From Solirubrobacteraceae bacterium (lineage in GTDB: Bacteria > Actinomycetota > Thermoleophilia > Solirubrobacterales > Solirubrobacteraceae), in contig JADGPO010000090.1 of the NCBI GenBank assembly GCA_017882405.1, positions 1-42,537 of the forward strand: a DNA stretch of 42,537 bases, written 5' to 3'. The position numbers were made by a program, and so were the translations under genes. The notes beneath the pieces were generated by a model, which was not told where the DNA came from, ran no database searches, and saw only the letters and a list, made by a program, of their open reading frames with translations. Below, piece after piece: positions 7,262-15,672 of the stretch (the stretch's first letter is position 1; each line of letters opens with the position of its first letter).

Positions 7262-8286
7262 GCCGCTCCGCCGCCAGACCGATGGCGGGTCTGGGTCTCG
7301 CCCTGGCGCTGGCCCTGGGCGGCGGCGCGTGCGCATCGGCGACGCGCACCACCACCTCCACGCACAGCCGCACGGTGACGACCACCACGACTCGCTCCGC
7401 GGCCGCCTCGACGACGACCACGACGAGCTCGACGCCGACTCTGCCCGGAGCGGGAAAGCCGGCGGTGACGATCGGCGACAAGAACTACAGCGAGCAGTTC
7501 GTGCTCGGCCAGCTGTACCTGCAGGCACTCCAGGCACAGGGCTTCACCGTCAACCTCAACCAGAACATCGGGCCCACCGACGTCACCCTCCAGGCCCTGA
7601 AGACGGGCGCGCTGACGATGTATCCCGAGTATCTGAACACGTTCGACTCCGCCATCGCCGGCTACCGCCACGGCTTTCGCACGCGGCTGGATGCCTACCG
7701 CGCGGCGCAGCGCTACGCGTTTGCCCATGGCCTCTCTCTGCTGGGGACGACTCCGTTCTCCAACACGGACGCGATCGCCGTCACCGTCGCGTTCGCGCAC
7801 GACAACCGGCTGGGCACGATCTTCGACCTGCGCCGGGTGGCCGGCACGATGGCGATCGCCGGGCCGCCCCAGTTCGCGCAGTCAGCCCCCGGCCTGCCCC
7901 AGCTCGCGTCGGCCTACGGCGTCACTCCCGCGGTCTTCAAGGCGCTGCCGGTGGGCGCCCAGTACGCGGCGCTCAACGGCGGGACCGTGCAGGCGGCCTA
8001 CGTCAACACCACCGACGGGCAGCTCGCCTCCGGCGACTATCGCCTGCTGGCCGACCGCCGGCGGACCTTCGGCTGGGGCAATGTGATGCCGGTTGCCTCG
8101 ACCAAGGCGCTGGCCGCGGAGGGGCCGGCCTTCGTGGCCACGATCGAGCGCGTGAGCCGGATGCTGACCACGCCCGTGATGCGACAGCTCAACGCGGCCG
8201 TCGACGTGGCCAAGCAGGACCCGGCGACCGCCGCCAAGCAGTTCTTGCAGACCCACGGTCTGCTCGAGCCGCTCGGCTCGCCCTAG
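7258..8286 (+). CDS. Glycine betaine/osmoprotectant substrate-binding lipoprotein (ProX/OpuAC-like)
   Basis: A 342-residue secreted solute-binding protein. The hydrophobic signal segment ends GGGACAS, a plausible though imperfect lipobox with Cys28. A Thr/Ser-rich linker (about residues 29-63) follows, then the OpuAC fold starting VTIGDKNYSEQFVLGQLY, with TMYPEYLNT and a C-terminal LNAAVDVAK segment. Such proteins deliver quaternary-amine osmolytes to an ABC importer, but no permease or ATPase gene is near. The GTG overlaps the gatD stop by 4 nt. It ends directly against the convergent dut gene with no gap, so no terminator fits between them. Confidence 0.86.
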   Translation: MSRSAARPMAGLGLALALALGGGACASATRTTTSTHSRTVTTTTTRSAAASTTTTTSSTPTLPGAGKPAVTIGDKNYSEQFVLGQLYLQALQAQGFTVNLNQNIGPTDVTLQALKTGALTMYPEYLNTFDSAIAGYRHGFRTRLDAYRAAQRYAFAHGLSLLGTTPFSNTDAIAVTVAFAHDNRLGTIFDLRRVAGTMAIAGPPQFAQSAPGLPQLASAYGVTPAVFKALPVGAQYAALNGGTVQAAYVNTTDGQLASGDYRLLADRRRTFGWGNVMPVASTKALAAEGPAFVATIERVSRMLTTPVMRQLNAAVDVAKQDPATAAKQFLQTHGLLEPLGSP

Positions 8287-8718
8287 CTACGTCCCGCTGG
8301 AACCGAAGCCGCCCGCGCCGCGTACGGTTTCCGAGAGGGTCGGCACCTCCACGACCTCGGCGATCCCCACGGCGACGACCACCAGCTGCGCGACGCGATC
8401 GCCGGCCGACAGCTCGAAGCGGTGCTCGCGGTCGGTGTTGAGCAGCAGCACGCGCACTTCGCCTCGGTAGTCGGAGTCGATCAGCCCGGGGGCGTTGACG
8501 ACCGAGATCCCGTGGCGCGAGGCCAGACCCGAGCGTGGCAGCACCAGTCCGGCGTGACCGGGTGGGATCTCGACCGCGACGCCGGTGGCGATCGATGCGC
8601 GCTCGCCGGGCTCCAACGCAGCGCTCTTTAGGGCGTAGAGGTCCAGGCCGGCGTCGCCCGGGTGTGCCCGGGTGGGCAGGCGAGCGCGCGTGTCCAGGCG
8701 CGCGACGCGCAGGCTCAC
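8287..8718 (-). CDS. dut: Deoxyuridine 5'-triphosphate nucleotidohydrolase (dUTPase)
   Basis: A 143-residue trimeric-type dUTPase that hydrolyses dUTP to dUMP and pyrophosphate, keeping uracil out of DNA and feeding thymidylate synthesis. All five motifs are visible: HPGDAGLDLYA, PRSGLASRHGI, NAPGLIDSDYRGE, the GDRVAQLVV segment, and C-terminal RGAGGFGSSGT. The GTG start overlaps the hflX stop (GTGA), so it is the last gene of the dapF-dapL-hflX-dut operon. Confidence 0.95.
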   Translation of the reverse strand: MSLRVARLDTRARLPTRAHPGDAGLDLYALKSAALEPGERASIATGVAVEIPPGHAGLVLPRSGLASRHGISVVNAPGLIDSDYRGEVRVLLLNTDREHRFELSAGDRVAQLVVVAVGIAEVVEVPTLSETVRGAGGFGSSGT

Positions 8719-10025
8719 TTCTCGGCCGACAGCGCGAACGGCGCGTAGCGCGCCGCGATGCTGGGCGGCAGCCTCACCGACACGCGGACCCCCTCGGGAG
8801 TGTCCTCGCGCTCCAGGTCCCCGGCCAGCTCGTGCAGCTCGGCCAGGCGGCCGCCGTCGCTATAGGGAACCAGCAACTCCACCTCCGACAGCGAGCGCTC
8901 GAACTCGGACTCGATCCGCTCGATCAGCGCCTCTATCCCCTCGCCGCTTGCCGCCGAGACCAGCACCGCGCCGCGATGGCGGTGAGACACCTCGGCACGG
9001 CGCTCATCGGAGAGCTTGTCGGCCTTGGCGAGCACGAGCACGCGCGAGGCCTCATCGGCGGCGATCTCGTGCAACACGTCGTCGACGGCGTGCGTCATCG
9101 AGTCGAGCTCCTCCTCGTCGACCGAGGCATCGACCACGTGCAGGATCAGATCGGCGCGGATCGTCTCCTCCAGGGTCGCCCCGAACGCGTCGACCAGTTG
9201 GTGGGGGAGCTTGCGGATGAAGCCGACGGTGTCGGTCAACAGATAGTCCCGCCCGCCGGCGCGCAGCACCCGGGTGGTGGGGTCGAGCGTGTGGAAGAGG
9301 CGATCACGTACGGGGACATCGGCGCCGGTGAGCGCGTTGAGCAGCGTCGACTTGCCGGCGTTCGTGTACCCGGCGAGCGCGATCTGGGGCAGGTGGGCGC
9401 GCTCGCGCTCGGCGCGCATCACCGAGCGGGTGGAGCGCACCTGGGCCAGCCGGCGCTTGAGCGCGGCGATGCGGTCGCGGGCGAGGCGGCGGTCGGTCTC
9501 GATCTGGGTCTCACCGGGACCTCGGGTGCCGATCCCGCCGCCGAGCCGCTCGAGGTGCGTCCACAGCCCGCGCATGCGGGCCAGGTTGTACTCCAGCTGG
9601 GCCAGCTCGACCTGGAGCTTGCCCTCGGCGGTGTGGGCGTGGTCGGCGAAGATGTCCAGGATGATCGCCGTGCGGTCGATCACCGGAATCCCCAGGGCCT
9701 TCTCGAGGTTGCGCTCCTGACGGGGTGACAGCTCGTCATCGCAGGCCACCAGGGTCGCGTCGGCGGCGGCCATCTCGGCCTTGAGCTCCTCGAGCTTGCC
9801 CGGCCCCAGATACGCGTTGGGATGGGGCTTGTCGCGCCGCTGGATCATCTCCCCGACCGCGGCCACGCCGGCGGTGCGCAGCAGTTCGGCCAGTTCGGGC
9901 AGGTGCGTTTCCTCGCCGGCGGGCACGGCGGCGACCATGAACGCTCGCTGACGCGCCCGCCGCTCGGGTTGCTCGAGCGGTCGGCTGCCGTTTCGATGAG
10001 TGGCTGGTGGCGTGGCCAAGCCCAC
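8715..10025 (-). CDS. hflX: Ribosome-associated GTPase HflX
   Basis: A 436-residue GTPase with the HflX N-terminal domain (NAYLGPGKLEEL, ATLVACDDELSP), the Gly-rich linker RLGGGIGTRGPGETQ, and a G domain with G1 GYTNAGKST, G3 DTVGFI and G4 AKAD. HflX splits stalled or hibernating ribosomes after stress. A GTG at 10025 is used as start; the first ~25 residues are poorly conserved, so a downstream start is possible. The gap to dapL is 24 nt and the 3' end overlaps dut by 4 nt. The hflX-dapF neighbourhood is typical of actinobacteria. Confidence 0.93.
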   Translation of the reverse strand: MGLATPPATHRNGSRPLEQPERRARQRAFMVAAVPAGEETHLPELAELLRTAGVAAVGEMIQRRDKPHPNAYLGPGKLEELKAEMAAADATLVACDDELSPRQERNLEKALGIPVIDRTAIILDIFADHAHTAEGKLQVELAQLEYNLARMRGLWTHLERLGGGIGTRGPGETQIETDRRLARDRIAALKRRLAQVRSTRSVMRAERERAHLPQIALAGYTNAGKSTLLNALTGADVPVRDRLFHTLDPTTRVLRAGGRDYLLTDTVGFIRKLPHQLVDAFGATLEETIRADLILHVVDASVDEEELDSMTHAVDDVLHEIAADEASRVLVLAKADKLSDERRAEVSHRHRGAVLVSAASGEGIEALIERIESEFERSLSEVELLVPYSDGGRLAELHELAGDLEREDTPEGVRVSVRLPPSIAARYAPFALSAEK

Positions 10026-10049
10026 CTATGGTATCGGCCAGCCGGCCGT

Positions 10050-11210
10050 CTACAGCCGGCTGAGGCGGTCGACGGCCTCGAGCAGGCGATCGTCGGGCGT
10101 GGTCAGCGAGATGCGGAAGAAGCCCTCGCCGTTGGGCCCGTAGGCGCCCCCCGGCGAGATCACGACCGCCGCCTGCTGGAGCACGTGCTCGCAGTACTCG
10201 GCGGCGTTGGTGAAGCCCGCGGGCACCGGCGCCCACACGTAGATCGTGCCGCGCGGCGGCGTTATCTGCACCCCCGCCTGGGCCAGCGCGTCGCACACGA
10301 GGTCGCGCCGCCGCTCATAGACCGCGTTCATCGCCTGCACGTTCTCATCGACCTCGGGTCCGAGCGCGGCCACGCCGGCCAGCTGGATCGCCTCGAACAG
10401 CCCCGAGTCGATGTTTGACTTCAGCCGCCAATACTGCGCGATCGCCTCGGCGTTGCCGACGATCGCCGCGCAGCGCCAGCCGGTCATGTTGTAGCCCTTG
10501 GAGAGCGAGAAGACCTCCACCCCGACCTCCTTGGCGCCGGGCGTGGCCAGAAACGAGGGCGCCACGTAGCCGTCGAACGTGGTCTCCGAGTACGCGTTGT
10601 CGTGGACCACGAGGAAGTCGTTGGCGTCTGCCAGCTCGATCGCGCGCTCGAAGAAGCCATCGGGGACGATCGCGCCCGTCGGGTTGTTCGGGTAATTGAT
10701 GAACATCAGCCGGGCCCGCGCCAGCGCGTCGGCCGGGATCTTGGCCAGGTCGGGCGCGAAGCCCAGCTCGGGCTCGAGCCCCATCAGATGGGGCTTGCCG
10801 CCGGCCATCAGCGGACCGCCGGTGTACACCGGGTAGCCGGGGTCGGAGGCCAGCGCCACGTCTCCCGGGTCCAGGAACGCCAGGTTGAGGTTGAAGATGC
10901 ACTCCTTGGCGCCGATCGCCGGCATCACCTCGGTCGCCGGGTCCAAGGTGACTCCGAAGCGGCGCGCGTAGAAGCCTGCGACCGCCTCGCGGAACTCCTG
11001 GCGGCCGCGGTTGGACGGGTACTGATGGGTCGAGGGGTCCGCCACCGCCCGTTGCGCGGCGGCCACGATCGGAGCGTAGGTGGGCATGTCCGGATCGCCG
11101 ATCCCCAGGCTGATCACGTCGACCCCGGCGGCGCGCTTCTCGGAGATCTTGCGCTCGAGCTCGGCGAACAGGTACGGCGGGATTTGCTCGAGGCGCTTAC
11201 TCGGTCGCAT
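10050..11210 (-). CDS. dapL: PLP-dependent aminotransferase, probable LL-diaminopimelate aminotransferase
   Basis: A 386-residue fold-type I class I/II aminotransferase. Visible hallmarks are GIGDPD (residues 36-41), NYPNNPTG (172-179), HDNAYSE with Asp204 and Tyr207, the PLP lysine in FSLSKGYNMTGWR (Lys238), and the C-terminal FRISL arginine. The SLSKGYNMTGWR segment and the 14-nt overlap with dapF favour LL-diaminopimelate aminotransferase, which turns tetrahydrodipicolinate directly into LL-diaminopimelate. Related aspartate or N-succinyl-DAP aminotransferases share most motifs, so the substrate is inferred. ATG at 11210 has GGAG upstream. dapA and dapB are also in the window. Confidence 0.8.
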   Translation of the reverse strand: MRPSKRLEQIPPYLFAELERKISEKRAAGVDVISLGIGDPDMPTYAPIVAAAQRAVADPSTHQYPSNRGRQEFREAVAGFYARRFGVTLDPATEVMPAIGAKECIFNLNLAFLDPGDVALASDPGYPVYTGGPLMAGGKPHLMGLEPELGFAPDLAKIPADALARARLMFINYPNNPTGAIVPDGFFERAIELADANDFLVVHDNAYSETTFDGYVAPSFLATPGAKEVGVEVFSLSKGYNMTGWRCAAIVGNAEAIAQYWRLKSNIDSGLFEAIQLAGVAALGPEVDENVQAMNAVYERRRDLVCDALAQAGVQITPPRGTIYVWAPVPAGFTNAAEYCEHVLQQAAVVISPGGAYGPNGEGFFRISLTTPDDRLLEAVDRLSRL

Positions 11211-12048
11211 GCAGCTCCTTGATGAGGTCGTCGGCCAGCGTGCCGGAGAAGACCGGCACCGCCCAGCCGCTGAGATTAACGTGGAGGTCGTCTGAGACCT
11301 CGACCTCCAGCTCGCCGCCGTCGAGCACGACGGTGACCGGCGACTCGCCGCCCGCCAGCACGTGCGCGACCGCCGCTCCCGAGGCCCCCGTCCCGCTGGC
11401 CGAGGTCTCGCCCACCCCGCGCTCGAAGATCCGGGCACGGATCCGACCGGCTGACAGCGGCGTGTACCAGGAGACATTGGTCCGGTGGGGAAACAGCTCG
11501 TGAGACTCGATCGAGGGACCGATCTGCGGCAGGTCCAGGGCGTGCAGGGCCGACTCGTCGGCGACGCGGATCGAACACTGGGGGTTTCCGACCTGGACGT
11601 GCTGAAAACGCCAGGCCTGGCCGTCGGCGGTCAGCGCGCCCACGCCGTCGGCGACGCCCGCGGGGTAATCGGGGCTCCTGGTGCGCACCCGGCCGATGTC
11701 GAGGCGGGCCGTCGTCGGGGAGGTGATCGTCGGCCGGATCTCGCCGGCGGCCGTCTGGATCGAGAACTCGTCGCTGTCGACCCAGCCCCGCCGGCGGAGG
11801 TAGAGGACCGCCTCACGCGCCCCGTTGCCCGACAGCTCGGCCTCGGAGCCGTCCGGATTGAAGATCCTCAGCCGAGCCACGAATCCGGGCTCGTCGGGCT
11901 TTGACAGGAGCAGGATCCCGTCCGCGAACACGCCGGTGTGCGGTGCGCACAGCGCCCGAACGCGCGCGGGCGTGAGCTCGAAGCCGAGCTGCTCGGCCTC
12001 GAGGATCAGGTAGTCGTTGCCCAGGGCTTGCCACTTCTCGAAGTCCAC
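11197..12048 (-). CDS. dapF: Diaminopimelate epimerase homologue lacking both catalytic cysteines
   Basis: A 283-residue protein with the two-lobed DapF fold and clear family motifs: LGNDYLI at residues 9-15, FNPDGSEAELSGNGAR at 63-78, VGNPQC at 153-158, and ERGVGETSASGTGA at 209-222. DapF interconverts LL- and meso-diaminopimelate by a two-base mechanism with one cysteine in each lobe. Here the position after SGNGAR is Glu79 (GAG) instead of Cys, and the position in GETxAxGTGA is Ser218 (AGC) instead of Cys. The binding residues around them are kept. It may be a divergent epimerase with other acid/base residues, an enzyme with a different substrate, or inactive. GTG start at 12048. Confidence 0.82.
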   Translation of the reverse strand: MDFEKWQALGNDYLILEAEQLGFELTPARVRALCAPHTGVFADGILLLSKPDEPGFVARLRIFNPDGSEAELSGNGAREAVLYLRRRGWVDSDEFSIQTAAGEIRPTITSPTTARLDIGRVRTRSPDYPAGVADGVGALTADGQAWRFQHVQVGNPQCSIRVADESALHALDLPQIGPSIESHELFPHRTNVSWYTPLSAGRIRARIFERGVGETSASGTGASGAAVAHVLAGGESPVTVVLDGGELEVEVSDDLHVNLSGWAVPVFSGTLADDLIKELHATE

Positions 12049-12062
12049 GCGGCGGTGAGTGT

Positions 12063-13493
12063 ATGTGTACCGTCGCCTCGGTCATGGTTCGGCGCATTGG
12101 CCACTCTGCGTCCACGCCGCTGCTCGCGCTGGCCCTGATCTCGGTCCTGTCGCTGGCGGCGCGCGGCCTGCTGCTCGGCCAGCCGTGCATGTCCCCGTGC
12201 AAGCTGGCCGGCCAGCACACGCTGGTCTTCGACGAGGCCTACTACGTCAATGCGGCCCGCGTGATCGCCGGAATCCATCCCCCTTCGGGCTCGCATTACG
12301 ACGCCTCGCCGCTGGGCACCGATCCCAACGCCGAGCATCCCCAGGGGGCGAAGCTGATCATGGCCGCGGCGATCGAGATCTTCGGCGACGGCCCGTTCGC
12401 CTGGCGGATCGGCAGCCTGATCTTCGGCTCGCTGGCGATCCTCGGGATGTACGCGCTCGTCCGCGCGGCCGGCGGCGGGCGCTGGACGGCGGTGGGTGCG
12501 GCCGCGCTCATGGCCTGCGACAACCTGCTGCTCGTCCACGGGCGGATCGGGACCCTGGACATCTACGCCGTGGCGGCCATGATCTGGGGGGTGGCCCTGT
12601 ATCTGCGGGGCCGGTGGGTGGCCGCGGGGGTGGTGCTGGCGGTGGCCGACTGCTTCAAGGAGGTCGCTCCCTACGCGCTGGTGGTGCTGGGGCTGGTGGA
12701 GCTGGCGCGGGTGTTCGTCGCCCGCCGCGACCCCGACCCGCCCGAGGACTGGCACTGGTGGCCCGCCCTGACCCGGCTGGCGGCGACCGCCTTCGTCAGC
12801 GTCGGGCTGTTCGTCGGGCTGCTGGGGCTGATGGGCCTGATCGCCAAGCCGTATGCCGACAGCGAGGCGAGGTTGATCACCGGCGGGCCGTTTGACCACC
12901 TGTGGCACATGATCACCTACGCCGCGCACCTGACCAGCCCGCACGGTCCCCAGGGGATCGCCTCCTACCCGTGGCAGTGGCTGCTGGACCTCAAGCCGAT
13001 CACCTATCTGCGGATCAACCCCTCGCTGCCCGGGCAGGGGCTGTACGCGATCCATCCCGTGTCGGCGTTCTTCGGGATGGTGAACCCGGCGATCCTGCTG
13101 CTCGCGATCCCCGGACTGCTGTTCGGGATCTACCGGTTCGCGTCGCGACGACGCGTGCCCGTCGCGGTTGGCGACGGACCGGCGGCCGTCCCCACCCCGA
13201 CACGCTCGCTGGGCGACGTCCAGATGGCGATCCTGGGGCCGGCCTGGTTCATCGGCACGTGGCTGCCCTATGAGCTGCAGAGCGCGGTGGACAGCCGCAC
13301 CAGCTACCTCTACTACATGGTGGTGGTGATGCCCGGCATCTACGTCGCGGCCGCCTATCTGACGTCGCTCGGGTGGCGGCGCGGGCGGCTGTGGCGGCGC
13401 GGGCGGCTGTGGCTGCGCGTGCTGATCGGGCTGTGGGCGCTGAGCGTGGTCGTCAGTGTGGTGCTGATGTACCCGTTCGTGGCGGCGTTCTGA
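12063..13493 (+). CDS. Polytopic membrane glycosyltransferase, PMT (dolichyl-phosphate-mannose protein mannosyltransferase)-like
   Basis: A 476-residue protein with about ten hydrophobic segments and the GT-C fold hallmarks of the PMT/GT39 family: an acidic FDEAYYV in the first extracytoplasmic loop, EHPQGAKLI, and HGRIGTLDIY. PMT enzymes move mannose from a polyprenyl carrier to secreted proteins, and actinobacteria use this for O-mannosylation; the sugar and acceptor here are not provable. A basic loop near the C-terminus holds a perfect 18-bp tandem repeat (WRRGRL twice). The ATG at 12063 lies 14 nt from the divergent dapF start; an in-frame ATG at 12084 is an alternative. It ends at 13493, abutting miaA. 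Confidence 0.78.
   Translation: MCTVASVMVRRIGHSASTPLLALALISVLSLAARGLLLGQPCMSPCKLAGQHTLVFDEAYYVNAARVIAGIHPPSGSHYDASPLGTDPNAEHPQGAKLIMAAAIEIFGDGPFAWRIGSLIFGSLAILGMYALVRAAGGGRWTAVGAAALMACDNLLLVHGRIGTLDIYAVAAMIWGVALYLRGRWVAAGVVLAVADCFKEVAPYALVVLGLVELARVFVARRDPDPPEDWHWWPALTRLAATAFVSVGLFVGLLGLMGLIAKPYADSEARLITGGPFDHLWHMITYAAHLTSPHGPQGIASYPWQWLLDLKPITYLRINPSLPGQGLYAIHPVSAFFGMVNPAILLLAIPGLLFGIYRFASRRRVPVAVGDGPAAVPTPTRSLGDVQMAILGPAWFIGTWLPYELQSAVDSRTSYLYYMVVVMPGIYVAAAYLTSLGWRRGRLWRRGRLWLRVLIGLWALSVVVSVVLMYPFVAAF
13374..13409 (+). repeat. Tandem 18-bp duplication inside the glycosyltransferase gene
   Basis: Two perfect copies of an 18-bp unit (13374-13391, 13392-13409) encode WRRGRL twice in a basic, probably cytoplasmic loop. 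Perfect identity suggests a recent slippage duplication. It keeps the reading frame. Confidence 0.85.
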
Positions 13494-14405
13494 TCAGCTT
13501 GAGCGCCACATGCACAACACCTCGGAGGCCGTGTCCTGCGGGGCGCGGCCGGTGACGTCGATCACGTGCGCGCCCGCCAGCTTGCGCATCCAGGTGAGCT
13601 GCCGGCGGGCGTAGTTGCGGGTGCGACGCTTCATCGCCTCGACGTCACCGGCCAGCAGCTCGTCGAAACCGAGCGCCTGGCGGGCGGTGGCCGACGCGCC
13701 GGTGGCGCGGGCGCGGCGGACCTCGTCGAGCACGCCGGCGGCCAGCATCGCGTCCACCCGGGCGTCGATGCGCTCGTAGAGCGCCTCGCGGTCCATCGTC
13801 AGCCCCACCAGCACGGTGGGGCGCCGGGTGGCGTCCGTCCACAGCTCCGACTCGCCGCTGGGCGGCTCGAGCTCGCCGCTGTCTGACAGCTCCAGCGCCC
13901 GGACGATCCGCTGGCGGTCGGTGGGAGCTATCTCGGCGGCCGCCCAGGGAGCGCGGGTGGCGAGGATCGCGTGCAGGGCCTGCGGGCCTCGCTGCTGCAG
14001 CTCGGCGATCCAGCGCTCACGGATCCCCTCGACGGGCGGCGGGCGCAGGCTCAGCTCGGTCAGCGCCGCGCGCAGGTACAGCCCCGTCCCGCCGACCACG
14101 ATCGGCCGCTGGCCGCCGGCCAGCAGCTCGTCGATCTCGGCGTGGGCGAGCTCGGCGTACTGGCCGGCGCTGAAGGTCGCGTCGACGGGCAGAAAGGACA
14201 GCAGGCGATGTTCCAGCTGCGCGCGCTGGCGGTCGTCGGCGGCGCCGGTGAGGATCGACAGGCCGGCGTACACCTGCAGGGCGTCGGCCGATACGGCCAC
14301 CGGGTCCTCGCCGGCTTCACGCAGGCGCCGGGCCAGCGAGAGCGCCACGTCGGTCTTTCCCACTCCGGTGGGACCGAACAGCGCGATCACGTCTGGCGCG
14401 GCCAT
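13494..14405 (-). CDS. miaA: tRNA dimethylallyltransferase
   Basis: A 303-residue enzyme that adds a dimethylallyl group to A37 of tRNAs reading UNN codons. The P-loop GPTGVGKT is at residues 11-18, followed by SADALQVYAGLSILTGA, the DMAPP-site segment VGGTGLYLRA, TDRQRIVRALEL and the C-terminal RNYARRQLTWMRK. ATG at 14405 gives the family start; a longer in-frame extension to 14735 is proline/serine-rich and overlaps the divergent FIST gene, so it is rejected. MiaB, which acts next on the same base, is encoded at 19657-20979. The TGA stop forms a TGATCA palindrome with the stop of the convergent glycosyltransferase. Confidence 0.95.
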   Translation of the reverse strand: MAAPDVIALFGPTGVGKTDVALSLARRLREAGEDPVAVSADALQVYAGLSILTGAADDRQRAQLEHRLLSFLPVDATFSAGQYAELAHAEIDELLAGGQRPIVVGGTGLYLRAALTELSLRPPPVEGIRERWIAELQQRGPQALHAILATRAPWAAAEIAPTDRQRIVRALELSDSGELEPPSGESELWTDATRRPTVLVGLTMDREALYERIDARVDAMLAAGVLDEVRRARATGASATARQALGFDELLAGDVEAMKRRTRNYARRQLTWMRKLAGAHVIDVTGRAPQDTASEVLCMWRSS

Positions 14406-14448
14406 CACCGGAGTATCGTCAAGCGATGGCCTTGGGCGGTGAGCTGGG

Positions 14449-15603
14449 GTGAGAGCAGGCGCGGGAATCTCCACCGATCGCGATCCGCTGGCCGGCGCTG
14501 CCCAAGCGGCTCGTGCGGCCGCCGACGGGCTGCGCGGGAAGCCGGCGGACCTGGCAGTGGTGTTCGCCGCCGGCGCCCATCTGGCAGCGCCCGAGGCCAC
14601 GCTCCAGGGCGTCCACCAGGAGCTGGTGCCCGAGGCGCTGATCGGCTGTGGAGCCGGTGGGGTGCTCGGCGGACGTCGGGAGCTGGAGTCCGGGACGGCC
14701 GTGGCGGTGTGGGCGGCGTCGCTGGGCGAGGGCACCGCCAGGCCGTTTCACGCCACCGTGACCGAGGTGCCCGAGGGCGGCCTGCTCGAGGGCATGCCGG
14801 AGCCGACCGCCGACTCCGCGTTGATCCTCCTCTGCGATCCGTACACGTTCCCCACCGACGCCGTCTTGGACGGGCTGGCCCGCGACGCCCCGGGGGTGCC
14901 GGTGCTGGGGGGCCTGTCCAGCGCGCGCACGCTGGGCGGCACCGGGGCGCTGTTCCTGGACGACACGGTGTGCGAGGAGGGCGCGGTCGGGGTCTGCCTG
15001 GACGGCGTCGAGATGCTCCCCTGCGTCTCCCAGGGTGCTGCCCCCGTCGGTCGCGAGATGACGATCACCGCCGCCGACGGCAACGTGATCCTCGAGCTGG
15101 CGGGCAAGCCGGCGGTGCAGACGATCGAAAAGGTGATCTCCGAGCTGCCGACCGACCAACGCGCGCTGCTGGCCGGTGGCCTGCTGATCGGGATCGTGAT
15201 CGACGGCGGCAAGCCCGACTACGAGCAGGGCGATTTCCTGGTCCGCGGCGTCCTGGGCGCCGACTCGGACACGGGCGCCGTCGCCGTCGGCACGAGCGTC
15301 AGCCCCGGGCAGGTGGTGCGGTTGCACGCCCGCGACGCCCGCTCGGCAGATGAGGACCTGCGCCGCGCGCTGGCGCTGCGCGCCCGGGCCAGCGGCTCCC
15401 GGCCCCCCGCAGGGGCGCTGGTGTTCTCCTGCAACGGCCGCGGACAGTCGATGTTCGGCGAGGCCGACCACGACGCCACGATCGTCCAGGACGTGCTGGG
15501 CGCGCCGGCGGCCGGATTCTTCGCCGCCGGGGAGGTCGGCCCGGTGGGTGGCCGCAGCTTCCTGCACGCCTTCACCGCCACGGTGGCGGTATTCCCACAA
15601 TAG
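14449..15603 (+). CDS. FIST domain protein (FIST_N plus FIST_C)
   Basis: A 384-residue stand-alone FIST protein. The N-terminal domain runs from about residue 25 to 220 (ADLAVVFAAGAH, ALIGCGAGGVL, PVLGGLSSARTLGGTGALF). The C-terminal domain follows (MTITAADGNVILELAGKPA, ending GALVFSCNGRGQSMFG and GFFAAGEVGPVGGRSFLHAFTAT as family hallmarks). FIST domains are thought to bind small ligands and usually sit on signalling proteins; here no output domain is attached. The GTG start is 43 nt from the divergent miaA start. Cytoplasmic, with no signal peptide. Confidence 0.85.
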   Translation: MRAGAGISTDRDPLAGAAQAARAAADGLRGKPADLAVVFAAGAHLAAPEATLQGVHQELVPEALIGCGAGGVLGGRRELESGTAVAVWAASLGEGTARPFHATVTEVPEGGLLEGMPEPTADSALILLCDPYTFPTDAVLDGLARDAPGVPVLGGLSSARTLGGTGALFLDDTVCEEGAVGVCLDGVEMLPCVSQGAAPVGREMTITAADGNVILELAGKPAVQTIEKVISELPTDQRALLAGGLLIGIVIDGGKPDYEQGDFLVRGVLGADSDTGAVAVGTSVSPGQVVRLHARDARSADEDLRRALALRARASGSRPPAGALVFSCNGRGQSMFGEADHDATIVQDVLGAPAAGFFAAGEVGPVGGRSFLHAFTATVAVFPQ

Positions 15604-15672
15604 GGGCCGGGCCGCCCGGCGAGCCCCCGCCGAGTGCCGTGATCCAGAAATCCCGACACTAGACTGCGCGCC

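Noticed and set aside
14426..14452. Eight-residue upstream ORF whose stop overlaps the FIST start
   Set aside because: No ribosome-binding site and nothing else to support it; overlaps of this kind arise easily by chance.
14406..14735. 110-codon N-terminal extension of MiaA
   Set aside because: It is antisense to the FIST gene and Pro/Ser-rich; MiaA proteins start shortly before the P-loop.
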